In this document: positions 9,228 to 19,133 of the stretch, in pieces
Numbering within the stretch: position 1 is the first letter of the stretch
How the letters are laid out: every line of letters starts with the position of its first letter
Source: a virus
DNA: 64,000 bases
Direction: 5' to 3' (one strand)
Virus record (IMG/VR): IMGVR_UViG_3300012685_000001
Span: 1-64,000 of that record
The notes under the pieces: generated by a model
Told to the model about the DNA's origin: nothing
The model's input: the letters and a program-made list of their open reading frames with translations, nothing else
The model's database searches: none
Made by a program: the position numbers and the translations under genes

Positions 9228-9896
9228 TTAAGCTGGTAGATCTCTTAGGTAAGCAATAGTAGCAAAAGCTGTGGCTGTAAGATTACCTGCATGATAAACA
9301 CTCTGATAAGCACGCACATAAACAGAATTTCCCTTGTACCAGGGAAGAGTAATAGATGCAGACTGTCGTATAAAGTCCTGCAAACCTATAGGAGCATAAT
9401 CTGTCTGACATGTAATAAATGAATTGGTACCCGTGAACTGAGCCTCTACCTGAAGTTTTCCATTTCTGTCAAAAGTAGGAAGAAGATTGGGAGTGACTAC
9501 ACTGTCTCTGTGCCATCTTATATAGAAATCAAAATGGTATATACCATCTCGCGGACAAGTAAGAGTAGTACCACCATTCCACATATCATGTGTGTCCATA
9601 AGTTTTGCATTCCACGAAGGAATCTTATCAGTGTTATAAGCCACAGACATATTATTAGCAACTACACCCACATAAGGATTTTCTAGACCTCTTCTTACCG
9701 CTGAGATTCTAGAACTTACTGTTGTATAGCTCTTCTTGACATTATCAATAGTTTCCTGTTGGGGATTAACACCAAGAATTGTCTGTACAGCTCTGATTTC
9801 ATCGTAGGAAACATTGACATCGGCAGCTTCTACTAGCTCTGTATAGTCTTCTCTGTACGAAAATGTTTTAATTGCTGAAGGATAAACCGCTACCAT
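9228..9896 (-). CDS. baseplate-associated structural protein, C1q/TNF-like C-terminus
   Basis: A 222-residue protein. The C-terminal 140 residues have the alternating pattern of C1q-like jelly rolls (GIYHFDFYIRW, IGLQDFIRQS, AFATIAYL), a fold often used at tips of phage fibres as a trimeric head. It lies between the J-like wedge and the gpI-like protein, where small receptor-binding or connector proteins are usual. Confidence 0.5.
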   Translation of the reverse strand: MVAVYPSAIKTFSYREDYTELVEAADVNVSYDEIRAVQTILGVNPQQETIDNVKKSYTTVSSRISAVRRGLENPYVGVVANNMSVAYNTDKIPSWNAKLMDTHDMWNGGTTLTCPRDGIYHFDFYIRWHRDSVVTPNLLPTFDRNGKLQVEAQFTGTNSFITCQTDYAPIGLQDFIRQSASITLPWYKGNSVYVRAYQSVYHAGNLTATAFATIAYLRDLPA

Positions 9897-9906
9897 ATCA
9901 TTCTCC

Positions 9907-11433
9907 TTAGGTAGTTGAAGTTACAGTGACGATGATATTTCCAGCAGTAGGCAGCTCATAATTTCGCATAAGAATATCAGCAGCTCCTGATTGTGTGGCA
10001 TCGCTTCTGACGAATAGAGGAATAGTAACATACTGTACACCTGGAATAGTATACAGAGTTGAAAATACGGAACTTAAACTTACTCTTCCACCCAGAATTA
10101 CATTAGATGGTGCAAATAGATTTTGAATAGCTTGAACAGCCAGAATCTGAATAGATGTCGGATTGTATCTGGAGCTGCATCCAATAATGACTGGGCTTCC
10201 AGAGGAACCTACATTGATAGGAACCTGTGTAGCAGCAGTACATGTAACGCTGGTGCCTGCCAGGGATCTTTCCTGTAGATAGGCTGTTACAGTATCCAGC
10301 GTTGTCTGTGTGGGAATAGTATTTCCCTGACCTGTTATATACACTGTGATGTTCTTGTATGTATTGGCAATGGCCTTTGCCTGAGAAACAATAGGCAGAG
10401 ACATAGCAAGATTTCCATAATCAGCCAAAGTCACCGCACGCTGTTGAGTAGTAAAAGCAAGTGGAGCATTAGCTCTGATCTGATCAATTGTTTCTGCTTC
10501 TGTTCCACCACTTGTAGCACTGGAAGCAGAAATAGAAATACCTGTAATAGCTGAAGCAATATCAACAATAGAATTCGCTGATAAGTTTCCTATAGTTCCC
10601 CCACCTACACGATAATTCGCATAAATATTGAGACCAGCCGCTGGAATAGCGCCATTGATTCCGTCACCAAAATGCACGGTAACAACACCATGAGCATCTA
10701 CTGACTGAGACCAAGCGAGATCAGAAGAACCAGACTGCTGGAGAGACTGCACACTGTTCCAGGGATTAATTGGATCTTCACCACTGGTACTTCCAAAAGC
10801 AGGATTCTGTATATATACAGTAATAGAACCACTTACTACTGGATTACTGGATAATGTAAATGTCTGTAATTCGGAACCATCGGATGATCCAATAAGTTCT
10901 GTGGTAATAGCGTAAGGAGAAGCTGTTGAATTACCGATAGTGAATACGGCAGATCCCTGTGTTACTCCTTGAATAACCGGAACTGTTACTGTTCCACCTG
11001 ATGCTGGAACTGTTGAAGCAACAGTAGTTTCAAATACAATAGGTCCATTAATACTGGATACATAATTCGTTGTCACTGGTGTAGCAAGTGGAACTGCTAC
11101 TGCACTGGAAGTAATATCTGTTGTAAAAGTAACTGTTCCAGTAGCAGCCAGTGCTTGTCCTGGTGTATAACCAAGTAGAGCAGCTAGTTGAAGAACAGAA
11201 GAAAGCTGAGTAGCCGTACCAATGTATGCCTCAGAAACAATACGGTCTCCGTAGTAAGAAAGAACATCTAACTCTCGCGCAAGAGATTCCAAAAGCATAA
11301 CTTCAAGACTACCAGGATTCTGATTAGTCCATTCCGGAAAAGCTGTCGTAGCAAAATCCAGCATGGAATTAATAAAGCCTGTGTAGTCTTTACTTGTATA
11401 GTCGATAGCCTGAACACCATTAACCGTTGCCAT
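9907..11433 (-). CDS. baseplate J-like protein (wedge)
   Basis: A 508-residue homologue of P2 gpJ / Mu gp47, the wedge subunit forming the baseplate rim and joining to gp25/W. Typical N-terminus (DYTSKDYTGFINSMLDFA, ESLARELDVLSYYGDRI), a central region with SGGTEAETIDQIRANAP and the conserved RAVTLADYGNLA. The start overlaps the end of the gp25-like gene by 14 nt, as is usual for this pair. Confidence 0.9.
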   Translation of the reverse strand: MATVNGVQAIDYTSKDYTGFINSMLDFATTAFPEWTNQNPGSLEVMLLESLARELDVLSYYGDRIVSEAYIGTATQLSSVLQLAALLGYTPGQALAATGTVTFTTDITSSAVAVPLATPVTTNYVSSINGPIVFETTVASTVPASGGTVTVPVIQGVTQGSAVFTIGNSTASPYAITTELIGSSDGSELQTFTLSSNPVVSGSITVYIQNPAFGSTSGEDPINPWNSVQSLQQSGSSDLAWSQSVDAHGVVTVHFGDGINGAIPAAGLNIYANYRVGGGTIGNLSANSIVDIASAITGISISASSATSGGTEAETIDQIRANAPLAFTTQQRAVTLADYGNLAMSLPIVSQAKAIANTYKNITVYITGQGNTIPTQTTLDTVTAYLQERSLAGTSVTCTAATQVPINVGSSGSPVIIGCSSRYNPTSIQILAVQAIQNLFAPSNVILGGRVSLSSVFSTLYTIPGVQYVTIPLFVRSDATQSGAADILMRNYELPTAGNIIVTVTSTT

Positions 11434-11839
11434 TCACAGTCACCTCTTTCACTGTTCCTCCTACTTCTACAGTTACTACATTGGCTACAGAACTTGCAGC
11501 AGCAGCCTGTAGGATTGGACGGTAATTTACATCAACAGCAGCTACACCATCATTGGCCTGATCTGTCTTGGGTAATACGGAAACAACTTCAATTCCTGGC
11601 TCATATATATTGAGCTGCTGTGTAACCATGTTGCCAAGTTCAGTAGAAATAAGATTATTATTGGGATCAAACAATAGTCTGGAAAGAGGCAGTCCCATCT
11701 CTGCGCGCATGGCTCTTTCGCCCACCTCTGTGGAGACTATGGCATCTATTCTCTGCGACACTTGTATATTTGTATCAGTCTCTACTGATACTGAACCGTT
11801 TTCTAAAACGGAAAAAGGAATGCTTATCTGTGTACCCAT
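11420..11839 (-). CDS. gp25/W-like baseplate wedge protein
   Basis: A 139-residue protein of the T4 gp25 / P2 gpW (IraD/Gp25) family, a wedge core that nucleates sheath assembly. Family features: IDAIVSTEVGERAMRAEMG near residue 32 (the EGSR-like motif reads GERAMR) and LSRLLFDPNN. Directly upstream of and overlapping the J gene. Confidence 0.9.
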   Translation of the reverse strand: MGTQISIPFSVLENGSVSVETDTNIQVSQRIDAIVSTEVGERAMRAEMGLPLSRLLFDPNNNLISTELGNMVTQQLNIYEPGIEVVSVLPKTDQANDGVAAVDVNYRPILQAAAASSVANVVTVEVGGTVKEVTVNGNG

Positions 11840-11856
11840 ATATTTATTATCCCATA

Positions 11857-12666
11857 TTAAGAAAGATTACCCAGCGGAAATTTACCATTAATAAATACCT
11901 GAGTACCTGAGGCTACCGTAACTCCTGTCAAGGCTGTAGCTATATTTACAGAACCTGCTTCTGTAACTTGTGCCATAACAGCCTTAGGGGTTCCTGCGTC
12001 CAACACCCAAGCAGAAAGAAGATGACGTACTGCGGCATTGTGGTAAGCAGCCGGGAGATTGAATATAGTTCCACCAGTTCCTGACGAAATTGCTCCACCC
12101 ATAACCCACACATTATCCTCAGCATCTCGACGATATTGCATACCGCGATAGCCACTTGTTCCGTTCAATGTATTTGTGGATGACCAAGTTGATGTAAAAG
12201 TAGGGGTAATCCAAATCTCTGGAGTACCGATAAGATTACTGGAGAAGACAGAACCTGACACTGATACATCAGCAGCAGAAGTCCCATTGTTGTCGGTGAC
12301 CAGCAAGGTAGGGGTATTGAATGTACCTGAAGGCTGACTGTCATCTCCTGAGAGAGCCAGTACTCTTATAGGATCAGCATCATCTGCTGTAGCAAGAGAA
12401 GTCAGAGAGACAGAGCCATTGGGATGCGCCTCTGTAAAAGAACTGTTACTGAAATAAATAGGTTTTGTAAGGTCTCCGCCATTGAATGCGATCCATACAG
12501 TTGTACCTACAGTAGGTATCCTGTCTGCTGGATTGGCTGGCTCTGCTGCCCTGATTTCTGCCGTACCAGAGATCTGCGGGCACTTAACCTTGATCTTTCC
12601 TGAGTTAGTCGGATCTGCTACAGAAGTAACCAAGGCTCTGTACATTGCGTCATAACTAAGTTGCAT
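11857..12666 (-). CDS. baseplate spike with OB-fold (gpV/gp5-like)
   Basis: A 269-residue protein. Residues 5-75 match the OB-fold of gp5/VgrG/gpV spikes (ALVTSVADPTNSGKIKVKCP, TVWIAFNGGDLTKPIYF). The remainder is beta-rich and could form the trimeric needle or bind a tip protein. Adjacent to the hub gene, overlapping it by 11 nt. Confidence 0.8.
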   Translation of the reverse strand: MQLSYDAMYRALVTSVADPTNSGKIKVKCPQISGTAEIRAAEPANPADRIPTVGTTVWIAFNGGDLTKPIYFSNSSFTEAHPNGSVSLTSLATADDADPIRVLALSGDDSQPSGTFNTPTLLVTDNNGTSAADVSVSGSVFSSNLIGTPEIWITPTFTSTWSSTNTLNGTSGYRGMQYRRDAEDNVWVMGGAISSGTGGTIFNLPAAYHNAAVRHLLSAWVLDAGTPKAVMAQVTEAGSVNIATALTGVTVASGTQVFINGKFPLGNLS

Positions 12667-13897
12667 AAACTGTTGCTCCTACATTTGAAGATCTCCATTT
12701 ACCACCAACGAGTTTAGCAGGAACTGTCTGAATAATATCCTGTGTCTGAGATAACGCTGTCGTATTGGCTGTATAGATCTGATCTCTCACCAATTCTGTG
12801 CAAGTGGTATATGTAGCATCATACTTTGTTCCGGACGGAGCTGGTTTCGTAAGGGTATGAACAGCACTTTGTACCAACCACAAACCTGCGTCATCGGCAG
12901 GAAGAGCGGAACCAATAAGATTTACCAAAGTATTAGGTCTTATACGTGCATCTCCTCGTAACTCACTGTCCGCAGTATTCCAATAAATATTTCTAAGGGA
13001 ATCAGCAGTTACTTTTTGGGATGCCTCATAATAAGATTCTGCTGGGTATTCCGTATAGTATTTTGTAATAGTTGAAGCAAGAGGAGTCGAATTTGTAGCG
13101 GAGACAGTAATATCTGAAAGAACAGTAGCTTGAGTAATAGCATTAGTCGTAGGATTTAATCCTACGACATTTCTATTTGCCACAATTCCACCGTCAGGAG
13201 TAATCGTTCCTACCACAGGAGAGAAAGATCTTACTGTGTCATAGAATCCTGGCTGATTATATGACCAGAACTGTGGAGTAGTTCTGATATTTCCTCTGTC
13301 CAAAATTTGTTTTGGATTGATGAAATACAAATCTGTATTATCTACATAAAATCTGAAACCAATTTCATCAGCCAGTTGGGCAAGAAATTTAAAATCACTT
13401 GCGTTCTGTAGACGATAGTCAATAGCTGATTGATAGGTATGGATTATTCCACGGAAGCCATTTTGTGCAGCTATATTTCCTGCGATAGTAGATGGACTTG
13501 TATGTTTCCATGAAGTGTTATTAGTAGATTGCATTACTTGAGAAGTACCTGTGATTGTATATTGCACAGTAGTCCATATCACATTGGCATTACCGGGATC
13601 AGTTCCAGTCTTGAGCAACTTGTACGAAGAAATATAACCTAGAAAAGGTGCTACATAATGAGGACTTTGACCATAACTAATCTGTACAGGAGTTTGTTCT
13701 TTCAGGTAACTCCACTTATACGCTGTTCCGATACCTGTAGTACCCACGCTTTTTCCCACGTAAACAACATCAAGAAAAGCAATTGGATGGGCGTTAGTAG
13801 TCTGTACGATCTTCAAACAAGGAGTGTACTGAGGTAGCACAGTAGTTCCATTTATTAGCACACTGAAATACGGAAGTGACGGAGAGGAATTAAGCAT
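12656..13897 (-). CDS. baseplate hub protein (late control D / gp27-like)
   Basis: A 413-residue protein of the gpD/gp27 type, the hub adaptor between tail tube and spike. It has the FLAQLADEIGFRFYVDNTDLYFI motif region around residues 175-195 and ELRGDARIRPNTLVNL near 320, typical of this family. Flanked by the LysM-like and spike genes, the standard order. Confidence 0.85.
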   Translation of the reverse strand: MLNSSPSLPYFSVLINGTTVLPQYTPCLKIVQTTNAHPIAFLDVVYVGKSVGTTGIGTAYKWSYLKEQTPVQISYGQSPHYVAPFLGYISSYKLLKTGTDPGNANVIWTTVQYTITGTSQVMQSTNNTSWKHTSPSTIAGNIAAQNGFRGIIHTYQSAIDYRLQNASDFKFLAQLADEIGFRFYVDNTDLYFINPKQILDRGNIRTTPQFWSYNQPGFYDTVRSFSPVVGTITPDGGIVANRNVVGLNPTTNAITQATVLSDITVSATNSTPLASTITKYYTEYPAESYYEASQKVTADSLRNIYWNTADSELRGDARIRPNTLVNLIGSALPADDAGLWLVQSAVHTLTKPAPSGTKYDATYTTCTELVRDQIYTANTTALSQTQDIIQTVPAKLVGGKWRSSNVGATVYAT

Positions 13898-14171
13898 TAG
13901 GTACTCGAATCTGTGTACCTGGAATTATATTGTTCCAGAACAGAATCTCAGGGTTGACATCAGCTATCCTCCACCACTGTGTTTCATCTCTATAAGCAGA
14001 ATAAGCAAGATAGTCAATCTGATCTCCTGTTTGCCATGTATAAATACTAATACTATAAGTAGCAGGGACAGTAGGAGGATTAATGAGAATAGTAGATCTT
14101 GTCACTCCTGCTTTATCTGCTAATGGAGTAACAATGTCATTAGCATATCTACTATAAATACTGATAGTCAT
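13890..14171 (-). CDS. LysM-like tail protein (gpX type)
   Basis: A 93-residue protein. The C-terminal half follows the LysM/gpX pattern (QTGDQIDYLAYSAYRDETQWW, NPEILF, PGTQIRVP). In contractile tails this small protein sits at the hub-tube junction and may bind peptidoglycan. Overlaps the hub gene by 8 nt. Confidence 0.75.
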   Translation of the reverse strand: MTISIYSRYANDIVTPLADKAGVTRSTILINPPTVPATYSISIYTWQTGDQIDYLAYSAYRDETQWWRIADVNPEILFWNNIIPGTQIRVPNA

Positions 14172-14180
14172 TTCTTCTCC

Positions 14181-14939
14181 TTAACTTGTGCTTCCAGAAA
14201 TCTTGGACAGAACAGTGAAACCGACATCTACCGCACAACGTACTGGAACCATCTTAGCTGTGAAATGCGTATAGGTAATTCCTACACTAGAAATATATCC
14301 AAAATACTCAAGTGCATTATCTGAATTATTTCCAAAATATAGGTAAGCAGGATTAAAGGTCATAGGACCCTGAACAACTTGAGTGGAACGTCCACCATTA
14401 CTATTACGAATTTCTGATGATGTCGTATCAAAAGTATTAATACCCAATAGATTATAAAAAGCTTCTACATCTACACGTACACCGTAATTTCCTGACAGAG
14501 TATTCAAATAAGCCTTATCCCACATCTCAAAAGTTCTGTCGAACAAAAGAGAAAAACTTATTGTAGTATTCAGGTTGGTTGCATAGCTTCCTGGGTCATC
14601 TGGATTTCTGGCATACGAAGGAAGAATTCCACTGTTTAGATCAAGTGATCTACTTTCTGAAATAGTAGAAGGATTATACAAAAAATTAATCTTGTACTGA
14701 ACATTTCCTTTGGCACCAGGAATAATTCCAGCACCCGCAGCTATCATTCCTCTGTGAAAACTTCCGGATCCTTGACTGAAATCATTGGCGCTGGCTGGTC
14801 TTGTTGATTTATTGGCACCACCCACATTCAATACATTGGGATGAAAAGGAGGATTCTGGAATACAGTTACCCCTGGTTTCCCTTTGATTACTGGATATGG
14901 TAATCCGGAGATAGGCTCTGATGGTAGTTTAGTCGCCAT
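14181..14939 (-). CDS. baseplate / contractile-injection tube adaptor protein
   Basis: A 252-residue protein with the pattern of the N-terminal domain of contractile injection system hub-tube adaptors: FLYNPSTISESRS, then ISFSLLFDRTFEMWD and a C-terminal VGITYTHFTAKMVPVRCAVDVGF. It lies between the tape measure and the LysM-like protein, the place of the T4 gp53/Afp7-type connectors. Confidence 0.7.
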   Translation of the reverse strand: MATKLPSEPISGLPYPVIKGKPGVTVFQNPPFHPNVLNVGGANKSTRPASANDFSQGSGSFHRGMIAAGAGIIPGAKGNVQYKINFLYNPSTISESRSLDLNSGILPSYARNPDDPGSYATNLNTTISFSLLFDRTFEMWDKAYLNTLSGNYGVRVDVEAFYNLLGINTFDTTSSEIRNSNGGRSTQVVQGPMTFNPAYLYFGNNSDNALEYFGYISSVGITYTHFTAKMVPVRCAVDVGFTVLSKISGSTS

Positions 14940-17900
14940 TACTGTCCTGTCTGTAGATTCTTTAGACGTAGTTGTTCTGCAATTGCATCAGCAACCATCT
15001 TACCAGCTGCTCTCGCATCTTGAGCACTTCCACTATAAGTATTTGGCATATTCACATGAATATCACCAAATTGAATAGTACCGTTACTTCCTGTTCCCGC
15101 AGCCTTTTGAAGATTAGGATTGAAAGTATTGTTCAGAAGAGTCTGACGAATTGTTTCAGCCTGCTGAGCTGGAATAATCATCTCTCCCTTGTGAACAGTT
15201 GCGGGCTGATCCTTGTCGATATCCCAAGCTCCCTTGTCATACCAGTTATTACGCTGGTGGAATGACCAAGCCTTGGCAGGAGAGCCGTAACGATTTTCGA
15301 TGTAATCCATCATCCAACGAAGTTGAGTCCCACCATTTGTCTTCCAGTCACTACCAGCACTGGCATATTTTTCTTTTGGAAGAGCCTGAGCCAGACCATA
15401 GGCACCCGAAGAAGGATTAACCGCTGTTGGATTCCATCCCGCCTCAGACATTTCAAGAGCATTGAAGTCGTTCCATTGACTTGACCAGCCATGCTGCTTC
15501 AGAAGAGACTTGGCATAATTCTGCAAATCCTTGCGCTTATTACTCGAAGGAGACTTAGTAGAGGTAGATGTAGAAGTAGTGGCAGAACTTGAGGAAGAAG
15601 TCTGACTAGTCAGTCCAGTACTTCCAGCGGAGATCCCTCCACCAAGCGCTGACATAATTGCTTCTAATTCAGACGTTCCACCATAAACTCCTCCTATATC
15701 TCCTCCAGTATTACCAGCAGTATCCCCAAGAGTAGTAGCTGAATCTGTAGAAGAATTAGCAAGACTGTTCATATTACCGACTGATCCCAGAATTCTTCTG
15801 GCATTAGTGAATTCTCCTGGCTTGAAAGAACGGATACGAACATTAAGTCCTGTGCGAGGAGCTTCAATAATCTTTCCACCACCAATAGCCATAACAACAT
15901 GGTGCGCAGGATTACCATTGAACAGAAGATCTCCGGGCTGAACCTTGTCAGTATCCACAGGCTTACCAATCTTCTGCTGAGCAGAAGCAACGCGAGGAAT
16001 CTTTACACCAGCTTGTTTGAAAGCCCATTGGGTAAGACCGGAACAATCCCAGCCATTAGGACCAGTTCCACCCCAGACATAAGGGTCTCCCAATTGCTGC
16101 TCGGCATAACCGATTACCTGTGCAGCAGTAGCACCGCCATTAGTTCCTGTTGCTGTTCCAGAACCTCCTGATCCTCCACCACTTGTTGGAACAGCAGCTC
16201 CTCCGCCTATACCATCTGTAGCAGTAGTTCTGGAGGACCATTGCTTCTGAGATCTCTTCTCACTTCCAAAGGGATTAAGAAGACTCAACCAGGATTCATC
16301 GTTATCTCCAGTTAGTTTATCCTTTACTCTCTTGAGAGAACCACCAGCACGATAGGCATTGCCCAAAGGAGACAGCACATCATAATTAGCCAATGATTTA
16401 TGTGATGCCTGGCTATATCCCAAAGCACCGACACCAACCATGGCTCCAGCTCCAGCAGCATATGTTCCTGCACCCGCAGTCGCTCCGGCACTACCAAGAG
16501 AAGTAACGTTGTAAGCTCCTCCTGCTCCTCTTGTTGCATTGATCAAACCACCAGCACCACTAGCGCCACCTCTACCGAACAAACCTCCTAGAAGGCCGCC
16601 TGAGCCCCCAAAAAGACGAGAAGCACCATAGAGACCCACGCCTGCTCCTAGACCACTAGACATGCCTCCTAGGGCGTTAGAGACAGGTGCCAGAGTTCCA
16701 GCTCCCACACCAATTGCCTTGTCCAGGCCAGTTGCTTTCAAGAAGGCTGTAAGAGCTTCACTGAATTTACCTACAGCTTGTGTTGCCTTGTCGAAAGCAG
16801 GAGCAAGAGAATTAAGAATATCGTTCTGACGGGTAAGACGAGTAGCATTAAGATTTCTCTGGTTCTCAAACATGGAAGTACCCATACCAGTAGTTTTAGC
16901 CAACTGATTAATAGCTGACTTGTTTCCACCAGAAGCCTGACCCAATAGAGAATAGTATTTATTGGAGGACATTCCATTACTCTGTGCCGCAACCTGTCCT
17001 TGAAGAACATTACGGTATTCCTGAATGGTTCCACTGCTCCAGCCCATTTGCTGACCGAAGTACTGAAGATTCACATCAAGAGATCCACCCTGAGACAAAG
17101 CGGCATTCATCTGTTTATTGGAAACTGCCTGCTGACCAAAGGTACGAGTCATGATGGACTGAGCAATATTGCCCATGGAATTCTTTACTCCACCAGCAAG
17201 ATAAGGACTGGCAAGACCTAATCCAGGTGCCACCATTGCAGCTCTTGCCGAATAAGTCTGTTGAGCTGCAAGCGCTCCACCATAAGCACCTTGTGTCGGA
17301 TTGGCATAGGCGAAACCACCAGCCTGTCTCATTCCTGAAGCAAAAGCAGGATTGGCAGCACCATTGAATTGTGCAGAACCAAATGTATATTGATTTATAT
17401 ATCCAGACTTAGCTGCATCAGTAGCATTTAGAGCAGTGTAATTATTATTGAATACCGCAGCTCTGGCAACCTGATTGGCTCCCTGATAGTTACCATTACT
17501 GAATCCACCCATGGTTGCAGACTGAGTACCATAATAATCCATCTGCATATTGGAAGACATGTTCTTATTGGCATAAGAAACCAGAGAAGATGCCACACCC
17601 ATAACGGCACCACCAGCAGCGGACATTCTTGACATACCCATAAGGTTGCCGAAGTTTCCGCCTCCGCCATTAGGAGAAGATCTTCCTAAAGCACCTCCAG
17701 TAAATCTGCCACCACCACCGTTGGAAGCATAATTAGATCTGTTGGAAACAGTATTCCAATTGCTTCCGACATTGCTGGTACCGGAAACACGAGTAGCGGC
17801 CCCACTTACTTGTGAGCCGCTAGACATTCTGCCAACATTATTGGACAGTCTGTTTACTTGTGTTGTTAAAGAATCAACCGCCTGCTGTAAACCGTTAGTT

Positions 17901-17959
17901 CCAAGCAGACGGCTGGTTCCAATGCTTTGTCCTGAATTGGACGGAGTAGGGGTAGCCAC
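14939..17959 (-). CDS. tape measure protein with NlpC/P60 and transglycosylase domains
   Basis: A 1006-residue protein whose first 600 residues are low-complexity, Gly/Ala/Ser/Asn-rich and helical, as in a tail-length ruler. Residues about 612-725 are an NlpC/P60 peptidase (GWDCSGLTQWAFK with the catalytic Cys near 640, NPAHHVVMAIG with the His near 685). Residues about 820-925 are a lytic-transglycosylase-like domain (ALEMSEAGWNPTAVN, GAYGLAQALP). Both should act on peptidoglycan at DNA entry. The C-terminus carries the HKGEMIIP motif common in tape measures. Confidence 0.9.
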   Translation of the reverse strand: MATPTPSNSGQSIGTSRLLGTNGLQQAVDSLTTQVNRLSNNVGRMSSGSQVSGAATRVSGTSNVGSNWNTVSNRSNYASNGGGGRFTGGALGRSSPNGGGGNFGNLMGMSRMSAAGGAVMGVASSLVSYANKNMSSNMQMDYYGTQSATMGGFSNGNYQGANQVARAAVFNNNYTALNATDAAKSGYINQYTFGSAQFNGAANPAFASGMRQAGGFAYANPTQGAYGGALAAQQTYSARAAMVAPGLGLASPYLAGGVKNSMGNIAQSIMTRTFGQQAVSNKQMNAALSQGGSLDVNLQYFGQQMGWSSGTIQEYRNVLQGQVAAQSNGMSSNKYYSLLGQASGGNKSAINQLAKTTGMGTSMFENQRNLNATRLTRQNDILNSLAPAFDKATQAVGKFSEALTAFLKATGLDKAIGVGAGTLAPVSNALGGMSSGLGAGVGLYGASRLFGGSGGLLGGLFGRGGASGAGGLINATRGAGGAYNVTSLGSAGATAGAGTYAAGAGAMVGVGALGYSQASHKSLANYDVLSPLGNAYRAGGSLKRVKDKLTGDNDESWLSLLNPFGSEKRSQKQWSSRTTATDGIGGGAAVPTSGGGSGGSGTATGTNGGATAAQVIGYAEQQLGDPYVWGGTGPNGWDCSGLTQWAFKQAGVKIPRVASAQQKIGKPVDTDKVQPGDLLFNGNPAHHVVMAIGGGKIIEAPRTGLNVRIRSFKPGEFTNARRILGSVGNMNSLANSSTDSATTLGDTAGNTGGDIGGVYGGTSELEAIMSALGGGISAGSTGLTSQTSSSSSATTSTSTSTKSPSSNKRKDLQNYAKSLLKQHGWSSQWNDFNALEMSEAGWNPTAVNPSSGAYGLAQALPKEKYASAGSDWKTNGGTQLRWMMDYIENRYGSPAKAWSFHQRNNWYDKGAWDIDKDQPATVHKGEMIIPAQQAETIRQTLLNNTFNPNLQKAAGTGSNGTIQFGDIHVNMPNTYSGSAQDARAAGKMVADAIAEQLRLKNLQTGQ

Positions 17960-17998
17960 GTGTGATCTCCTAGGATAAGGTTGTTACCTTCAATTATA

Positions 17999-18253
17999 TT
18001 ACCTGTAAGGCACTCCACCGAAAGTAACGCCCTGTCCTACAGACCGCATATTGACTTGAGTTGAATTATTCTGTTGGTGCATTCTGTCGTATTCTTGCTC
18101 CAACTTATAAACATATCTCTTTATCCAGTGCTTTCGTTCTCTGTAGGTCAGTTTTCTTGACTCAGAAATCGGCCATTGAAAGGCATCTGTCAGTTGTTCG
18201 TATTCTGCGTACAACGATCTGTAATCAGAGTTCACGAAACAGGATACCCACAT
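17999..18253 (-). CDS. tail assembly protein, second frame
   Basis: An 84-residue basic protein between the zinc-motif chaperone and the tape measure, the usual site of the second tail assembly chaperone frame. The ATG at 18253 has no ribosome site close by (the nearest, AAGGAGAGG, is about 17 nt away). It overlaps the end of the upstream gene by 29 nt in the +1 frame. It may be expressed by coupling or by +1 frameshifting at CTC TGA. Confidence 0.6.
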   Translation of the reverse strand: MWVSCFVNSDYRSLYAEYEQLTDAFQWPISESRKLTYRERKHWIKRYVYKLEQEYDRMHQQNNSTQVNMRSVGQGVTFGGVPYR

Positions 18254-19109
18254 TCAGTGGGACAGGTACCTCTCCTTCACAGGAAGGACAAACAGCTCTG
18301 ACTTCATCGTATCTGGGACCAGGCTGCTTATTGAAAATAAATTCCTGCACAGTATTCCTGTCAGTCACACTCATTCTTTTTACATCGGCCAGACCATTGG
18401 ACATTACTTCTGCGCCATTTGATTCAATAAATGAGATAACACATTCAGCAAGAGTCAAAGAATTCATTTCAGGAATTGTCAAAGTGTTCTTGAATATGGC
18501 ATTCTGAACTGCTCCAGTCGGGAACTGTACCTTTGCCTTTCTGCCCTTACGTAGATCCACAAGGAACTCACGAGTCTCAGGATCAGCTAATTCTCTTACA
18601 GGAATATCTTTCAGATTCATAGTCAAGTCGCTGAGTTCACCACAGTTAGGACATTCTACTTCGAATACTTCGAATTCATCTCCAAAGGTGGCTCTTCTGA
18701 TTCCCAGAATCAGCATATCCAAATCTCCCTGAATAAGACTGTCAAGAATTTCAGGAGTAGCAGGCTTGTCACCAATAGCAACTGTTCCACATTGAAGTAG
18801 TGTACTGACGTACTTGGCAGCATTGTTGGATGTACGAGATTTGGCAAGTCTTTCTTCATGCTCACCATTGAGTTCCTGAACTTCAGCATCCTGTATCACT
18901 TGCTTACCGGAAACAAAACCAGCAGGAAGCTTCACATAAGTATCAGGTAAGTCATCAATGACAGGGACAGGATTCATGGATTGTAAGACCTTCTTCGTAA
19001 GCAAATTAAGGTCTTCTACATTTCCTGATGCTACCTGTCCCTCAATGTCATCAAAAGTCATTGAATATTGTGGTGCTTGGGGTTCCATACATTCTCCAAA
19101 TATTGTCAC
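18225..19109 (-). CDS. tail assembly chaperone with zinc-ribbon motifs
   Basis: A 294-residue protein. It has two CxxC pairs, CPNC near residue 153 and CPSC near 277, which could make a zinc site as in T4 gp26/gp51-like baseplate or tail assembly proteins. Position between tube and tape measure supports an assembly-chaperone role. Possible start at the internal Met near residue 8. It ends in CTC TGA, a sequence prone to +1 slippage in other genes. Confidence 0.65.
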   Translation of the reverse strand: MTIFGECMEPQAPQYSMTFDDIEGQVASGNVEDLNLLTKKVLQSMNPVPVIDDLPDTYVKLPAGFVSGKQVIQDAEVQELNGEHEERLAKSRTSNNAAKYVSTLLQCGTVAIGDKPATPEILDSLIQGDLDMLILGIRRATFGDEFEVFEVECPNCGELSDLTMNLKDIPVRELADPETREFLVDLRKGRKAKVQFPTGAVQNAIFKNTLTIPEMNSLTLAECVISFIESNGAEVMSNGLADVKRMSVTDRNTVQEFIFNKQPGPRYDEVRAVCPSCEGEVPVPLNVGILFREL

Positions 19110-19133
19110 GAAAGATTAGTACTTTATTCTAGC

